Source: Ficedula albicollis (Eukaryota; Chordata; Aves; Passeriformes; Muscicapidae). From it: DNA of 64,000 nucleotides. The notes under the pieces are model-generated. The model did not search any database. It worked only from the letters and a program-made list of their open reading frames with translations, and had not been told where the DNA came from. Shown one piece after another: positions 1-16,855 of the stretch (its first letter is position 1; every line of letters starts with the position of its first letter). Where the stretch lies: the NCBI RefSeq assembly GCF_000247815.1, contig NC_021678.1:10289351-10353350 (forward strand), read 5' to 3'. A program made the translations under genes and the position numbers.

Positions 1-1061
1 GTCATTAAGGAGTTCCTGAGAGCAGCCACTTAATAATGTTTTTGCTGAAAATTGCCAAAGGTAGATGAGGCACAGGTACTTTCCTATTCCATAACAAATT
101 CTGCTCCACAAACAAGTTGTCTTAGCAAAGCCATGTCCTAATCATCTACACAAGCAACCCAGTAGGAGGAGTGATTCAATTCCCCATGCTGCCTCAAATA
201 AAGCTGCTTATTGTAGCTGAAATGTTCCTGACAGGTAAGGTGGGGCCACAGCTCATTTTCCTGCTAGTGATCCTTTGTTTGGAGACAACAAGATCCAGCC
301 CTGAGCAGAAACATTCTGCACCTGGGTCAGTTAATTCCTGAGGATTGGTGGCAATTTCAAGGGGAAATAAATGACCAAAATACTTGGACAGTCTTCCAGA
401 ATACTGAAGTCTATAGATCAGAAATAATTTGGATGCTATCTACCACCTACTTGAGGATAACAGCCATACTCCAGGTATGGAATTGTGTCTCTATTCCAGT
501 GCTTTGAGCATCAGCTTCACAGAGTGCCCTGTACCTCACATGAAAAGGAATATTGTTCAGCTTTCCAATAGCAGGCTGCTACCAGTATTGCTACTGCTAT
601 CCTATCTACAATACATGAAAACTGAAAAGGATGTGCAGAATGGAAATAACTTGACCACAGTTTCATTGTTCCACTCTCGCTTTTGGTGCAATTCAGAGTG
701 CAAACACTTCCTTATAAAAATCTTATTGAAATGGCTGTGAAGGTCACCTGAAAACTATGTCTAGCCTCTGACAGACTCCAGTCTGGTAAAAGCATATCAC
801 AGGAATAACTTGAAGTATCCTAGTCACCCAAAGGTATTTATCACCTGATAGATTTGTAGGCATGATATCACAGGATTAACTCTGAAAAGGTCTGGTTTGC
901 TGAAAGAAACAGAAATAAAGTTCTAGTAGGGAAGAAGTAGCAGAGCAATGATCCATGATCCATGAAAAAATACTGCCAGTAAAAGAAGCCAATATTACAA
1001 CAGTCATCTAGAACTCTAGTATGGACAACAGGAGAGTGGACACAGCAAATTATTAGTGTTT
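1..1061. other. Noncoding DNA, nothing recognised
   Basis: AT-rich sequence without a convincing reading frame, RNA gene or repeat. The open frames are short and lack protein-like composition. A tiny direct repeat of gatccat lies near 950. Confidence 0.6.
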
Positions 1062-1137
1062 TTCTGCAGAAGCAGAAAATCTGGACCTGGAATTAAGTGT
1101 TATCTTGCAGAAGCAGAAAATCTGGACCTGGAATTAA
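1062..1137. repeat. 41-bp tandem duplication, two copies
   Basis: A 32-base core (1065-1096, starting tgcagaagcagaaaat) is repeated at 1106-1137 with a period of 41. The cores match throughout. It is too short to name and probably a local slippage or template-switch duplication. Confidence 0.85.
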
Positions 1138-3382
1138 TGAAAATTATTTAAGTTCTCTTTATTATTTTAGCATTCTCCGAGGCATGTGTAATCCCAACAT
1201 GAAAATAAACAAATGTCAGAGCTAGAAATTATGAAGAGATTTAAAGCATGGCAACCAACACAACCCTATCCTAACAGTATAGGATAGAGCTAACAGGGAC
1301 TGGTACCTGCTATATGGAATTACTGAAAACTTGCTATGGCAGCAGAGCTCTGTAGCCAGACCTTTGTCTTTCAAAAATTGCCCAGGAAGTTATACCAAAT
1401 TTTACATTTGTGCAGCTGATGGTTGCTGTCTGTAACTTCATACTCATCAATCACAAAATTGCTTAAATTAAAAAAGAAAATTAAATAAGAACAACAAACC
1501 AACATTACTTTATTGAGCCCTGGGCATTATTTGTAGTTTTAATAGCCCTTCCCTGCTGTAAGATTGAAGAAAATTTTTGTTCCTAGTCAAATCTCTGCTG
1601 AAATTTCTCAGTATGCTCTTGAAGTCTTCTTATAGAAAGAGAGTGATAGCAATTCTGATTAGTCAGTCTTCCAAACATTCTCATCCTAGCAATGTATCCT
1701 ATATCCCAAATGATGTATTTATGTGTTTCAATCGAAACGTGGCTCTTTTGGCTTGGGAAGCTTTATTCCATTTTCTATCACACAGGTGCCATTCCATAGC
1801 CTTGACAGCCCTTGTCATCCATGTTTACTCCTCTCTCCAAGCTTTCATATGGATTGATTTTGAGACAGTAACTCTATGAAGCATACAAGATCACACTATG
1901 AATTTACTAAGTAAAAGAACAAGATCTATTTTATTCCACATAGAAAATCAAAGAGATATTGGAAATTTCTAAGACTTCACCACCACAAAGATCTGAGCTG
2001 TCTGTGAAAAACTCAGGCTCTCATATCTAATTTTAATTGTCATCTCAGAACCTATCCTTTTATATGCAAATTTTGTGTTAATTTTTCTCCATGTGTATTA
2101 TATAAAGCGAACTCCAACCAAATGATCTCAGAATTGGGAGATTTTCTGTTGACTTTTATGGTGTCAGTCATCCACAACTGCTCTTGGGCTGGTTAGAGTG
2201 GCCCAACACAAAAAATGGAGTTCATAATAAGTGTCTAATACAGATGGATGAAAAGCCTTTAGAAGCCATGGTCCAAATACAACAACAGACCCTGCTCCAC
2301 CTCGACCTCATCCATTTCCAGACTTCTCTGAACATAAATATTTCACTTCCAAAAGGGGCAAGATGCAGAAGAAATACATCAAGGAAAAGACAAATGTAAG
2401 TTTTCAAAAGTAATTAGGAACCTAAACACACAGATTAATAAAAATAGGCTTTCCATAGCAATTGAGGGCGATTTTGAAAATTCTGTCAAGAGATCTTCAA
2501 GCCTTTTAAAACCTGATCCTATCAGAGGATACAGTGAAAACATAATATTAACTACACTTTCTTCCAGTTTGAACATCATATTCTGAATAATGCTTCTTCC
2601 TGAGTGTATGACTAGCAGAAACTATTCTGCCTGTAAGGACAACAGATTGTATTTCTGTACATTGTTTTGCATATTGAGATGAGAAGCAAAAAATATGGCC
2701 AAATTAGGTTGGAAAATCCAGAACATCATGCACAAAACAGTTCATTACAACTTAGCATCTGCCAGCATGAAAAATCATATATGATTAATTTATTTTTATG
2801 AATCTATATCATCCTGTAAAACTGCACAGCTTGCCTGCTTTAGCATATTACGGCCTCAGGAGGTAAAGCGCAGCAGTCATCCTTCACAATCAAAGTGTGT
2901 TTAACAAGATTGTTAAGGGAATTCTCTTAACATCCCCTCAGTAGCTGCATGGGCAACTGGTCAGCTAGTGAGCCATGGCCATGTTTTCACAGTGCCTGCC
3001 CCAGCCATCACCATCCTGCCCAACATCTGCACTTAACACTTGACACGCTTCCCCTTTCGGTGGCACAGAACAGATTACACATTATCAGCCCACCCTTGGA
3101 AACCTCTGTGTTACTGGTGTCACTGAGGTGAAAGGGAGTTCAAACCTGGTATGTTTTGCCTTATAGAAGCAGCAAAAGGAGTTGGGAGAAAAATAAAATA
3201 TGATCCTTTAAAACAGTTGTTCAATATTTCAGTTGATTAGTTAACATTGCAGACATGTTTTAAAATATACATAAAAAACCCCCAAAGACCAAAACCCATC
3301 CCACATGACAAAATTCTTGCAATAGACAATATTTTCCTTGGAGAAAAATCCACTCTGTAATTTTAAGTCAAGGAAAATCGCG
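1138..3382. other. Noncoding DNA, nothing recognised
   Basis: No exon-like frame, RNA or transposon was recognised. Opposing open frames near 2184-2407 overlap on both strands, as expected by chance. Reading frames around 1577-1879 and 2949-3131 have no protein-family features. Confidence 0.55.
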
Positions 3383-3490
3383 GAATATGAAAAGGAAAGA
3401 TTATGCTGGGTTGGCTTTTGAACTGATATCCCTTTGCAGAATATGAAAAGGAAAGAATATGCTGGGTTGGCTTTTGAACTGATATCCCTT
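3383..3490. repeat. 56-bp tandem duplication, two copies
   Basis: The stretch beginning gaatatgaaaaggaaaga at 3383 recurs at 3439, period 56, with one visible substitution in the core (gattatg versus gaatatg). It directly abuts the 222-bp duplication that follows, so the two events may be linked. Confidence 0.85.
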
Positions 3491-3887
3491 CCTAGTTTAT
3501 CCTCATTGCTATCTCGAAGAAAATTTCTTTTCCCTTCCCCTGCATGGAATCTGATACTCTCAAGAAGGAAGTTCAGAAGAGATGATGAAGTGTTAAAAGA
3601 CTAAGGCATTATGTGTGAGTACAATATGAGAGTCAAATCTGATTACAAAATAGGGGCTTTATACAAAGCAGAAAAAAATTAGCTGCCTTACTCCTGGAAC
3701 TCTGAAGCCTTTCCTAGTTTATCTTCATTGCTATCTCGAAGAAAATTTCTTTTCCCTTCCCCTGCATGGAATCTGATACTCTCAAGAAGGAAGTTCAGAA
3801 GAGATGATGAAGTGTTAAAAGACTAAGGCATTATGTGTGAGTACAATATGAGAGTCAAATCTGATTACAAAATAGGGGCTTTATACG
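3491..3887. repeat. 222-bp tandem duplication, second copy broken by gap
   Basis: The unit starts cctagtttat at 3491 and again at 3713, period 222. Copies differ at about one base (tatcctcat versus tatcttcat). The second copy runs into the N gap at 3888 and resumes after it at tagctgcc, which matches the tail of the first copy. Confidence 0.85.
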
Positions 3888-3924
3888 NNNNNNNNNNNNN
3901 NNNNNNNNNNNNNNNNNNNNNNNN
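3888..3924. other. Assembly gap of 37 N
   Basis: Thirty-seven unresolved bases sit inside the second copy of the 222-bp duplication. The first copy has only about 15 bases at the equivalent place (between ttatac and tagctgcc). The gap is therefore probably over-sized and its content can largely be inferred as an A-rich stretch. Confidence 0.98.
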
Positions 3925-6444
<2,520 letters not shown>

Positions 6445-8154
6445 TAAACAACTAAGTCCAAACACAAAACTTCATCTCTCGTGCCTTCAATCCCAACTCT
6501 AACTAAAGAAAAAAAGTAGAAAATAAACACTAATACCTTACAGTAAAATAAGAGTGCAGCTGCTGCCCTGAGCGCTTATGGCAACTTCCAGGATTTTTTT
6601 AGCTGGTGTTCTGCAGGTGCTGAAGACTGTGCTGAGGGATGCAGGTCAGTGCTCCTGCTGGAGCTGGCTCTGGCTGCAGTGACACCAGGGCTGTGCCAAG
6701 CCCCTGCTCTCACTGCTGTGCTCAGAGGCATTTGCTGTGTCTGCTGGTGCCACCTACAGTGAGCTGATGCCAGCTCCGATCCCCCTTCTGCACGGCAGCA
6801 CGCCTCTCCACCAGCAGCAGGGAATAACCACCCCAAACGCATAAAAAATGCATTTGGAAGAGCAAAACGGGTCTTTCATGATACAGACAAATTGGTGTAG
6901 CAAATGAAAACAACACTATTCAGAAAAAGAAGCAGGCAGGCAAGCAAGCAGGTAAAAACAGAGGGAAAAAGATCAATGAGTACTCAAAGACTAGCCTAGT
7001 AAGCAAAATGCAAGCCAGATCATCTGGCTTTTGCTGACAGAGATGCATATTTTAAAAAAATGATTATTCAGCTTGTAGAGAGAGACAGAGCACAGATGGA
7101 TAAGATGAGCACGTATTTCTGATTTTGAATTTAGGCTTTTTTTAATCTCGTCATATCTTCTTTTCTCCATTTCCAGTGCAATAACACCATGTCTTTTGTT
7201 ATTCTGTTACCCTTTTCTGCATGTGTTTGATAGATGGCAAACAGTATTATCAGCAGAAAAATGCAAAACGGAAACTCAGCAGCCAGAGTATCAAACAGAT
7301 GTGTTTGGCCATGAAGAAGACATTGAGGAATCTGAGGAGTCACAGCTTTGTCATAGACTTATTTATACATTTCTAAGCAGCTCATCACAGAGCAGTGCAC
7401 AGTCTTAAACTACAACGTCCACTTCAGGCGTGCAGTAAATTCTGATTCCTGTGTACAACACAGCAAATCTGTTTTACAGCACCTCTGTGTGCAGAATTAA
7501 TGAGCTTAGCCCTGTCAGTGCTACAGGACTCTGTCAGAGGCAGTTTAAAGCCATTCAAGGTACTCTCAGAGCTAAGGTGAAGTCCTGCCTACATCATACC
7601 TCAGGTATGTTAATGTTTCTCTTCCCAAAGCAAGATAACATTTCTTCTTTCACCTCATTGCTTATGTTTTCTATTCAGTCTGCTTAACCTGGCACAAATG
7701 ACACCTTTTTGGAAGGCTGTCTTGTCCAGAACCTATGTGGCAGTGACATGACTGCACCTGGGTTCAGCTGAGGCTCTCAAATTGTAGCTTCAAAAAGGCA
7801 ACAGAGAGAAAATTATGTAAATATTTTAAAGGTGGGTGGAGGTGGCTCCCTTTGCTCAGATTTGCTGGCAAGATGCCCTCATTTAAAGCTATCAATTACA
7901 CATACCTAAAACACAGATATAAGGTAGTAAAAGTTGGAGTTTGTGGCATCCCAGATGATTAGTTTGGAAAGAGAGGATGTACAGCTAAATTCCATCATGG
8001 TAGTGTGATTCTAACATTGGCTGTTGTGCAATGGTTGTGGCACTTATAAGCAAGTTCCATCGCTTCTCCCTAAAAATCCTGATTTTACTTTCATAAATGT
8101 TGTGGGATTGGTGAATAGCAAGGATACATGAAGCAATGTTGGCAATTGTACCTC
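6445..8154. other. Noncoding DNA with a GC-richer patch
   Basis: No gene was recognised. About 6550-6845 is clearly GC-richer than its surroundings, with CTG/CAG-rich composition typical of old transposon remnants or degraded exonic sequence. Its open frames on the minus strand are alanine/serine-rich and uninformative. Confidence 0.5.
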
Positions 8155-8220
8155 AGAGAACCACAGACTCATAGAACAGTTAACTTGGGAAAAGACCTCT
8201 ATGATAAGCGAGTCCAGAAG
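8155..8220 (-). mobile_element. CR1 LINE 3'-end fragment
   Basis: The sequence around 8162-8214 (cacagactcatagaacagtt, then ggaaaagacctct, then gcgagtcc) follows the well-known reverse complement of the avian CR1 3' end, which in sense terminates near the cacagaatcatagaat block. The match is degenerate and stops at about 8220, where CR1 consensus would continue with ccaac. This is an old, severely 5'-truncated insertion on the minus strand. Confidence 0.7.
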
Positions 8221-11200
8221 TTTTGCTTAAAGAAAAATGCCTAATGAAGGTAACTTAATCAGATATTAACTGAAAGAGAAGTGAGAACTGAACCTACTCT
8301 TCATTTCACTACTTACATACCAGAGGCTCCAGCCAAAACCTACCTCACATGGTTTGGAAACCAGAAAGAAAACAAGGTCCCAACTTCCTGTTTTATAAAA
8401 CTTTGTACATGAACCTTTTCCATCACACAAATCCTTTTGATTTCAGCCCACCTGGGTTTTCTGCACAGCTTTTCTCCCACACTAATTCTTGTATTTCTTA
8501 CATTTCCCTGAGACTTTTTATTATCTTCAAATATTTTGCCTAAGTTTTGTCAGATTAGCTGCCCACACTTGGAATGCCTTCATTGTCTTCATCTGCCAAG
8601 AATTCTTTTCCTGTACCAAACCATTAAATCCAGGACTCTTTTTCCCCTCAGTGCCTCTCAAATTATTGTAACACACTCTTAGCATTTTCCAAATACTTCT
8701 CTTGGGCCTCAGCCATTGTCTTGCCTAATACAGATCCCAATTGTCTCGAGGCAGAGAACATGTTTTACCCACCTAAAAAGCCTTGTAAGTTTACAACTTA
8801 TATAAATGCTTGCTCATAATAATAGCTGTGATGTACAGTATGTAATATACAGGTGCATTGAAGATCAGCCAGCCAAACAAATCACAAGTCACAAGATAAC
8901 AAACACTAATCACTATCTGCACATTTTGGCCTGTGCAAAACAGAATAGAAAGATTCACTGACTTGGGACTTGAAGAAACAGATAGATTTCAGTGGGAGAA
9001 AAAAAAAAGCCCAGTCAAGTTGGAATAAGGCTAAACTGATACAAATATCTTAGAATTCTAAAAAGTTCTGAGCCTAGGGCTAGTACCAATTAAACAAGAT
9101 CAACAGTATTGCATTCAAATACCGTAGTTGGCTTTCAAATTTTATATTACTTAATGTTGCCTACCAGAAAATGGTATTTCCCAAGGTGATATAGAATTAT
9201 TTAAAGCTACAGCAATTATATTTGTGAGTGTTTGACCCTTACCTGTGGTGTTCCACTCAAGCTTCTCTATAATTTCAAAGATAAAAACAATTTCCTAAAA
9301 CATGTACCTTGGGTTTGAGCTACATCAGTGTGGAGGATGGGAAGGAGCAGACATACTAACACTTCAGAAGTATTTTAGGATTCTCACTAAAACCCACTGA
9401 ACTATCATAAGAGAAAATCTAGGAAGTTTCTTGCAGAGCCTTATATCTGTGTGCTGCAGTATGGTCTCATCCCTTAGATAAAATTGATTCCATTATTCAT
9501 ATGATATTTGCTAAATTAGGTATGCATTTCTGTAAGCATTGTTTTTTCCAGGGATGCTCCCTATACATCCCTGACTGCCAGTTACAGTCCCTCTTGAGAG
9601 AAATGAAGCTATGAGTAACAGAGACAAACAGAGTGGAAAGTGGCATAAAATGAAAATAAACATTAATAATCTTTAACCTCACTCTGATTCATTGACTCAC
9701 ACAAACCAGCACTCTGGGATTTGGTCCCTTTACCGAGAGGGAGCTCAGGGTATTAAGTCTTTAATCATGAAGGCACTTAAGCACTATCTTTAGCACTGGC
9801 ATTAGAGTAAGGCTGTGGCAGTGAGCTGGCAGCTCCTGCACCAAACCATCACTCTGCACCTGAGGCTGGGCATTTGGGGTGGGTCACTGTGGGGTGCTGT
9901 CATGTTCCTGCTGCTCATTTCCATCTCTCACATGTGAAGGCTTTGGGAAGCTTGAGAGGGAAGCCTCCAGTACACACAGAAAGCTCCCACCTAGCCAAGA
10001 AGGGAGAGTGTGCTGGAGTAGAAGCCGGGAAAAGCCAGGAAAGGCACCACTTTGTTAGTGCCATCCAGCTGAGAGGGCAAAGAGAGCTGAGAGCAGGGAG
10101 CTGAGTGCAGGGGCTGCAGCCTGTATCACTCATCTGGAAAAATATTATGGGAACACAACATACCACTTAATCCTTTCCTAACAGTAGAGTTTGGAATTGT
10201 TTAATGGTGAGTACTGGATCTAGTCATTTTCATATCCCGCAGCTCTCCCACATTGGAAAGAGCTCTATTGTAGATTCCAGATCTATGAGACAATAAGGGT
10301 TTACTACTGCTTTGATCTTGCTATTGATACATAATTTACATATTTATCCAAATATTTTAACCTCCCTGTCTACCTGTGTTCACCTCTATGTGTTCATTTC
10401 TCTGTGTTCATCCATGACAGATGTTTTTTATTTATATTGAAAACACAAACATGGATTTTTTTTGTTGTTCTTTATAGTTGTTATCAAAATTTTAATGAAA
10501 GTTAAAAAAAGAAGTAAACTTTATTTGCAATCAGACAATACCTTTATCTGTGTGTTTTAACACCATTTTTCTAGAAACAAAAACCAGTCTACTGGCTCAC
10601 CTCATTTACTACTGCTGTGGTATACCCATCTGGCTCAAATATTGTTCTTGAGCATCAGCACTGTAGCAAAATATTTTTCTCACCATTACCTTTGAGATGC
10701 TTCCCACTCTTCACAGAAGATTCTATACAGTGCTGTTGAGTCAAAACTATTTTGCCCGAAAAATCTCAATTTTCAAGATTCAACACTTCAGTGACCACAG
10801 ACTTGGAAGCACTCAGTCTTTAGATGCTAGGATGCCAATGAAGGGAGAAGCTGCAGATGCTCAGAGTCCTCAGTACTGCTGAGCAGAACTCATAGGATGG
10901 CAGCACATAGCTACTAATACTTTACAAACATTGTTTGGTGATACTTGAGCTAGAAGATGAAACGAGTCTAAAACCTGTATTTATAAGCAGGAGAATGAAG
11001 ACAAATTAAATAGGCTGTAATTTGGGTGTATATTTATTTCCTACGTCATGCTTAGACTAAACTTTGAGGAACATGAAATTGATATTTAATTGAGTAGCTT
11101 CTTCAAAAATAAGTAAGTAAACAATGCATATGGCCAGAAAATAATTACTTCAGCTCCTTGCAAAAAATATTTTTTTTTAAAAAAAAGTATAATGTTTCTA

Positions 11201-14200
11201 AATTTTTAATTGATTCCTGCACTATTACAGTAATCCCATTTTTAAAAGTCTGCTAGTGCATCAGGTCAGGGATATAGTTATATTTTAGGCTGAATAAAGT
11301 GTAAAATCCTGACACTGGATAGCAGAATGGATTTAGCTACATGTTGGAAAACATGTGGAAAATAGTTAAAAAGTTCTGGATTTCAAGTCCAGCCTCTGAA
11401 TGCAAAAAGAACTGTTGCAAGAATGGCTTTGTGGAGAATTCTCTTCTTCATAGTGCTAGCATGAAACTCCCACCAGGACCAACTGCCACAGTTTTGAATT
11501 GGTAATTTCTACATTTTAATTTAAAATTAGTCCATTTCAGTCTCTCTCCAAAGTTCAGTCCCTTCCATGGCAGTGTTTTATGATACTGCCTGTAGTAACC
11601 AGCTCTGGTTAGGGACTCCTGCTCATGCTACAGATTAGACCATTTTGGATTAGATCATTGTCTACATTGTCCTAAGACAATTCAACTGCAATCAACACAC
11701 CAATCCTTGGAAAACTCCTCCAAAGACATTCCTCCTGTCCCCACAGCACCAGGAACATCTAAAAACATTTTTGGCTAAAGGTAGACAAATATGATTTAGA
11801 CATTCTAATCCTTCAAAGCAGAGCAGCACTTTAGGGCTTATGTTCTTAAACTCAAGCTGGGGAAGGAGGCAGCCAGAGGAAGGTGTGAGGAAAAAAAGCC
11901 CACAAATATTACTTTCTGATATTTTGTGATTAATTTCAAATAAAGCCTCTCTCCAATTTTCCAAAGCTGCCTCCCTCTACAGTATAAACCATATAAATAC
12001 ATTAAAATGTGAAATATGTTATAATGCATATTTCATAAATACCCACTGCTGAAACTTAACCTTTGAGGCTATTCTATCAATTTATAATTAATTTAACAGC
12101 TGTTTTTTGTGTACTTCCATTATACAGCTAATCTGCTGTAACCACAGAGATTAGTGTCGTGGTCATTGCAGTAAAAGTAAAATTAATTTTTTAACAATCT
12201 TTTATCTTTACCATCATTTTTCCTACCACTGAAATGCACATGATTCTAAGGAGGGTGACATAAGAGCTGATATGTTGTTATGATGAATTATATTTCTCCT
12301 AAATAACTGGAAATGTGACATGTAAGAACTAGGAAGGTCTGATTGGGGAAAGAATTGCAGCTACTCTATGAAATGAATATCACTGAAGCCATTTTTTTAA
12401 ATCTACAATTTCTTTGCTTTTGTAAGGGAGATATCACAGCCAAAGATTCATTAGAAATGTCGTCAATCCCAAGTGGAATTCACTCATGAATAGCAGCATT
12501 CTCCCTGATGTAGCATGTAATCCTCTTGTTAGTCAGGAAAGTAGAAAACCAAAATCCTCCTTTTGAGCACATTTATATAAATACAGAGGAACTTCACACA
12601 GAAAAACGTATGACACCAATTTAAGTAAGCAAAGGCCACAAAAGTCCCATAAAGTTTTATTGCAGGATTGATTTTGTGTGTGTATCTATTAATATGCTAA
12701 ACGTATCATGGCATTTGGCTTCAATACAGACTGAACAAATAGGAAAGGCCAACAAGACTGAGGACAGGTTAGCATCAGAATTGCTATGGAAAAAATAAGG
12801 GAAGAGTCAAACAGCCAGATCAGAGTATTCTGAACACCTTTTGAAAGGTTATTCCTTTCAATTAGAGTCTTTCCAGACAAAATTTAGTAGACTGTGACCA
12901 AGAAATTATAAAAGTCCTAAGGAACAAGGGTAAGTTAAATTTAAAAAGTTTGTGATCTGCATAATTTTTCAAATGTAAATATAGGAAGTAAACATACCTT
13001 TGAAGAAGAATTATGACAATGAAATTTTAAAAAATGCAATTAAGATAATATGTAGTCACAAAGTCTGATTTGCCCTTAGCCAGACCCTGTGTGTATATTT
13101 CTGGAGAATAATGAGGAGGGCTTGAAAAACCCTTCGGCTACAATGGCAGCTTTTATCCAATCCACTGTATCCATCAGTGCAGCAGCACAGCTTTGCACCA
13201 TTATGTTTGTGCTGAAGGTCGCCTGGACCTCCCCCAGCCCTTAGGGCAAAGCTGATGACAGCTCTTCACGCCGAGCAAGGTCCTCTGATGGAAGAAAAAT
13301 TTAAAAGGGAAACCTTTTCCTTTGCAGTAACCACCATCTGCACTACTGGGGATTTTATCTGGGAGACCTGTGCTATTCATGTTTTATATCTGCTGTGTTG
13401 AACTCAATAGACCGTTACAAGGTTCAGCTCAGGGTTTTTGCCAGTAGGGCCTTTATTTAACTATCTGTGCTGATAGACATCTGTGCCTCCTCTAGTTTGC
13501 CTCCCTGCCTGCTACATTCATTTTAGTTAACATAACATTCACTAAAATAACCACTAATCAACAGCTGAACAGAACTTGCCTGGATACCCTAACCATAACT
13601 TGCATAAAACAGCTGTTAAGCATCATTAAGAAAAAGCAAAAAATTGGAAGTTACTTTCAAGCTCTCTCTACCCTCAGAAATCCCAGGAGAGGTTGACTGG
13701 GAAGCCCATTTCCTGAAAGCTCTTGCAGGTCCAGATTTCCTGAGTTTGGTTCTTGAATTCATTCCAGGTGATCCCACTAATGGCGATGGATTTACTCTAA
13801 GTTTGCTGATGGTGCCTTGAAGACATGATCTCACGGCTGCCTCGCCTTCATCAAATCCACAAACAAAACAGACAGTCCTGCCTTCATTTTTACCTCTTTA
13901 GGGCTGTCTAAAAGACCCATCCTTCTGTTTTTCCTACCTACCCAGCCACCCCAAGCCAAATTCTGCTCATTCACAAGCCACACTCTGGAAATTGTTTCAA
14001 AGCACCCACATCAACTGCGATGCTTCGGGAGCCACCAGAGAAAGCTCTTAGCAGCATGAGGAGCCAGACCTCCTTGAAACATTTTATTTGATAAAACTTG
14101 GTCTTCTTTTGCTCTTCATTTGCACTGGAGAGTACTAGCTGCCAGTTCTAGATACTTAGATGAAAGAGGAATGACAAAATCCGACAAGTGTTTCCTTGTA

Positions 14201-16354
14201 TTTGAAGCCTCGTGCTTTGGAGTACTGTGATACTTAACTGGACTTCATTAATACCTCACTATTGCTCTGAATAATAACAGTAAGTCATTAAATGGATTTC
14301 TGTTCATTTTAAACAACAGCCAATTTCTTCTCATACTGCTCTGTATTTTGATCCATGAGAACTACCTTCTAAATGTTTTGCCCATATTAGAGGTGAGCAA
14401 CATAAAAATTGTCAGATATCATGCTGAAAGCCCACAAAATCATTTCAGCTGAAAACTACAAATCCCCAGAACAGCAGTGAATATTTAGTGCAAAGAGAAA
14501 GCAGGGGAGAGGACAAGTTTGGGGTGGGGAGTTATTTTATTTTTTATCGCTCTTCTCAATTTACTTCACCTGTCATGAGACAATATCCAAAGATCATAAT
14601 TACTTTGGGCTGGATATGGTAAAAGTGGTCTTGTGATAAAAGGTTTCCTACTCTGTAACTGTTTAAATTATTTTATTGCTTGGCTAATGGTTTATTAAAA
14701 ATAACAAAGGAACTCTACCAGTGCTATTACTTAGAAGTATTCAATGCACAAAAAACTTCAAATTAAATTGAAGTATATGAAAAATCAGCGAGAAATCTAG
14801 ACAAACTTTAATAAACTTCTGGGTAAAATTAAGATTTTAGTTAAGCCTATTTTTTTTTCTCAAAAGGGTAAAAACTGAAGGAGGAATGATAGAGCGTTTT
14901 TCGAAATCTCCCTTTAACTGACAGTCCAAAAGAAATTCCTGGGCAAAGCAAGTTTGACATCAAGGCCACCCTTCCCCTGAGGCATTTTGAGCCTTTCTCT
15001 GTCTGACACTCTCCAGTCAGAAACTGAGCAAGAAAAGAGCTTTATTCCCTAAGACATTCACTTGCAACACAGGGTACAAAGCTTCCAGATCTTCTGAGAC
15101 ACAGTTATTACTTCCAAAAGCAGGCAGAGAATCCACAGGAGACTGACCAAGAGCAGCTGAAACATTAGCAGTGAACAAGATATTCTTTTGAGAAGTGAGA
15201 ACTGAACCAGAGTGCTGTGTTTTGTATGTGCAAACAATATTACTTTGAGTATGTAAAATGTGAACACTACTCCTGGTCCTTCTCTTCCAGTGGTTTTTGA
15301 GTAACATTTATTTCACTTTTCTTTTGAGTACAAGACAAAGTATTCTCCGTTGTTTGTGGTTTTGTTTTGTTTTTCTTTTAAAGCAGAATGATCAATTCAA
15401 CTCCCAAATTACTGTTTTGGCATCAAGTAAATGAGCTTTTTTCCCTACTTGGAAACGATCTTTTTATTATCATAGGTATTATTAGTCTGCCCAAGTGATT
15501 GCCAATTATTTGCATAGCCTTACTTGCAGGTTTGTCACCAGCCTGGAGTGAGTTTGTATTTGTTGTTCTAGAAATAAGCTGTGTAAATGCTAAGAATGCA
15601 GAGAAGGCCATCTGCTGAAGCACACAGGATGGCTGCAGAATACTTACACCAAAGTGTGCAAAAACACCCCATAGCTGCAAAAAGGCAATTTCACTGCTGC
15701 TTCAGAGGTGTTTAAGCCTTTTGCTTCCCAGGGAGATCTCTCATCAGCATTTCCTGGCTTTACACACAAGCCTTCTTTTACCTTTCAGCTTATGCAGTTT
15801 ACTGTGAGCCTCAGTCTTGAGACAATAGCACCTTTTAAAGATGCAATTTGAAAGATTCAAGGAAAATGAAAGGAAGTACAGTTGAGAAAAACATAGTCTT
15901 TTTGCTGTATTTTCTAGTGTAGTTGCTGAAATCAAACTGTTTAGATTAACAAATTAAGTCTTAATGAACATATTTTGAGGGGAATAAAAGTACAATAAAA
16001 ATAATAACATTGAGTCCTTGGGAGGATTATAAACAACCAATGCTAATTTTGCCCCCTTTCTATGACAATTAGTATTTAAAGATATTGTGACTTCATGAAC
16101 TCCTTTAAAAAGATAATAGGATTGATTTTTTCATATCCTTAATCTATTCAGCATTTCATTGGTTCACAGGCAAATTAATTCCTTTTCTCTGCTCTTTTCC
16201 TTAAATCACTTTTGCCTTGAGATCACAAATTTGATTTTTTTTTTTGTAAACAAATTCCATTTCCATACCAGAAACTTGAAAAAAGCCCAGGACAAATGAG
16301 AAGAAAGCTGTCATCCTCTTCTTGAAAGACTGATTTATTATATTAGAAAAATCA
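8221..16354. other. Long noncoding stretch, nothing recognised
   Basis: Eight kilobases of AT-rich DNA without a supportable exon, RNA gene or transposon. Slightly GC-richer patches lie at about 9830-10120 and 13120-13300 but show no protein-like frame. Short T or A runs occur near 11170, 14850 and 16235. The composition fits an intergenic desert or a very large intron. Confidence 0.5.
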
Positions 16355-16855
16355 GAATTGCCATCTGAATAACGACAATAAATGATCTGCATTTTCAACC
16401 ATTAGGTGGAAATTTATTGTTCCAAGAGATATTATAAAGAAAGGGAAAAGGACATTAATGCTTAGAATGTGGTTGGCTTTACTCATTCCCCTGCTGCAGT
16501 GATATCTCAGGATAAGCCACTTTACCCTTTTGGGATAACAAGAAGAAGGCAGAGTTCCTAAGAGGGATGTACCAGCAGTGACTGATGTAACTCCAATGAG
16601 AAAAACGAATTGCCATCTGAATAACGACAATAAATGATCTGCATTTTCAACCATTAGGTGGAAATTTATTGTTCCAAGAGATATTATAAAGAAAGGGAAA
16701 AGGACATTAATGCTTAGAATGTGGTTGGCTTTACTCATTCCCCTGCTGCAGTGATATCTCAGGATAAGCCACTTTATCCTTTTGGGATAACAAGAAGGCA
16801 GAGTTCCTAAGAGGGATGTACCAGCAGTGACTGATGTAACTCCAATGAGAAAAAC
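16355..16855. repeat. 252-bp tandem duplication, two copies
   Basis: The unit starts gaattgccatctgaataacg at 16355 and 16607. Copy 2 is 249 bases because one of two AGA triplets is missing (agaagaaggcag versus agaaggcag), and there is at least one substitution (ttacccttt versus ttatccttt). These differences argue for two real copies. A 128-codon minus-strand frame spanning both copies is a by-product. Confidence 0.9.

Noticed and set aside
16352..16738. 128-codon minus-strand frame with an internal repeat
   Set aside because: It simply spans both copies of the 252-bp duplication, whose length is a multiple of three.
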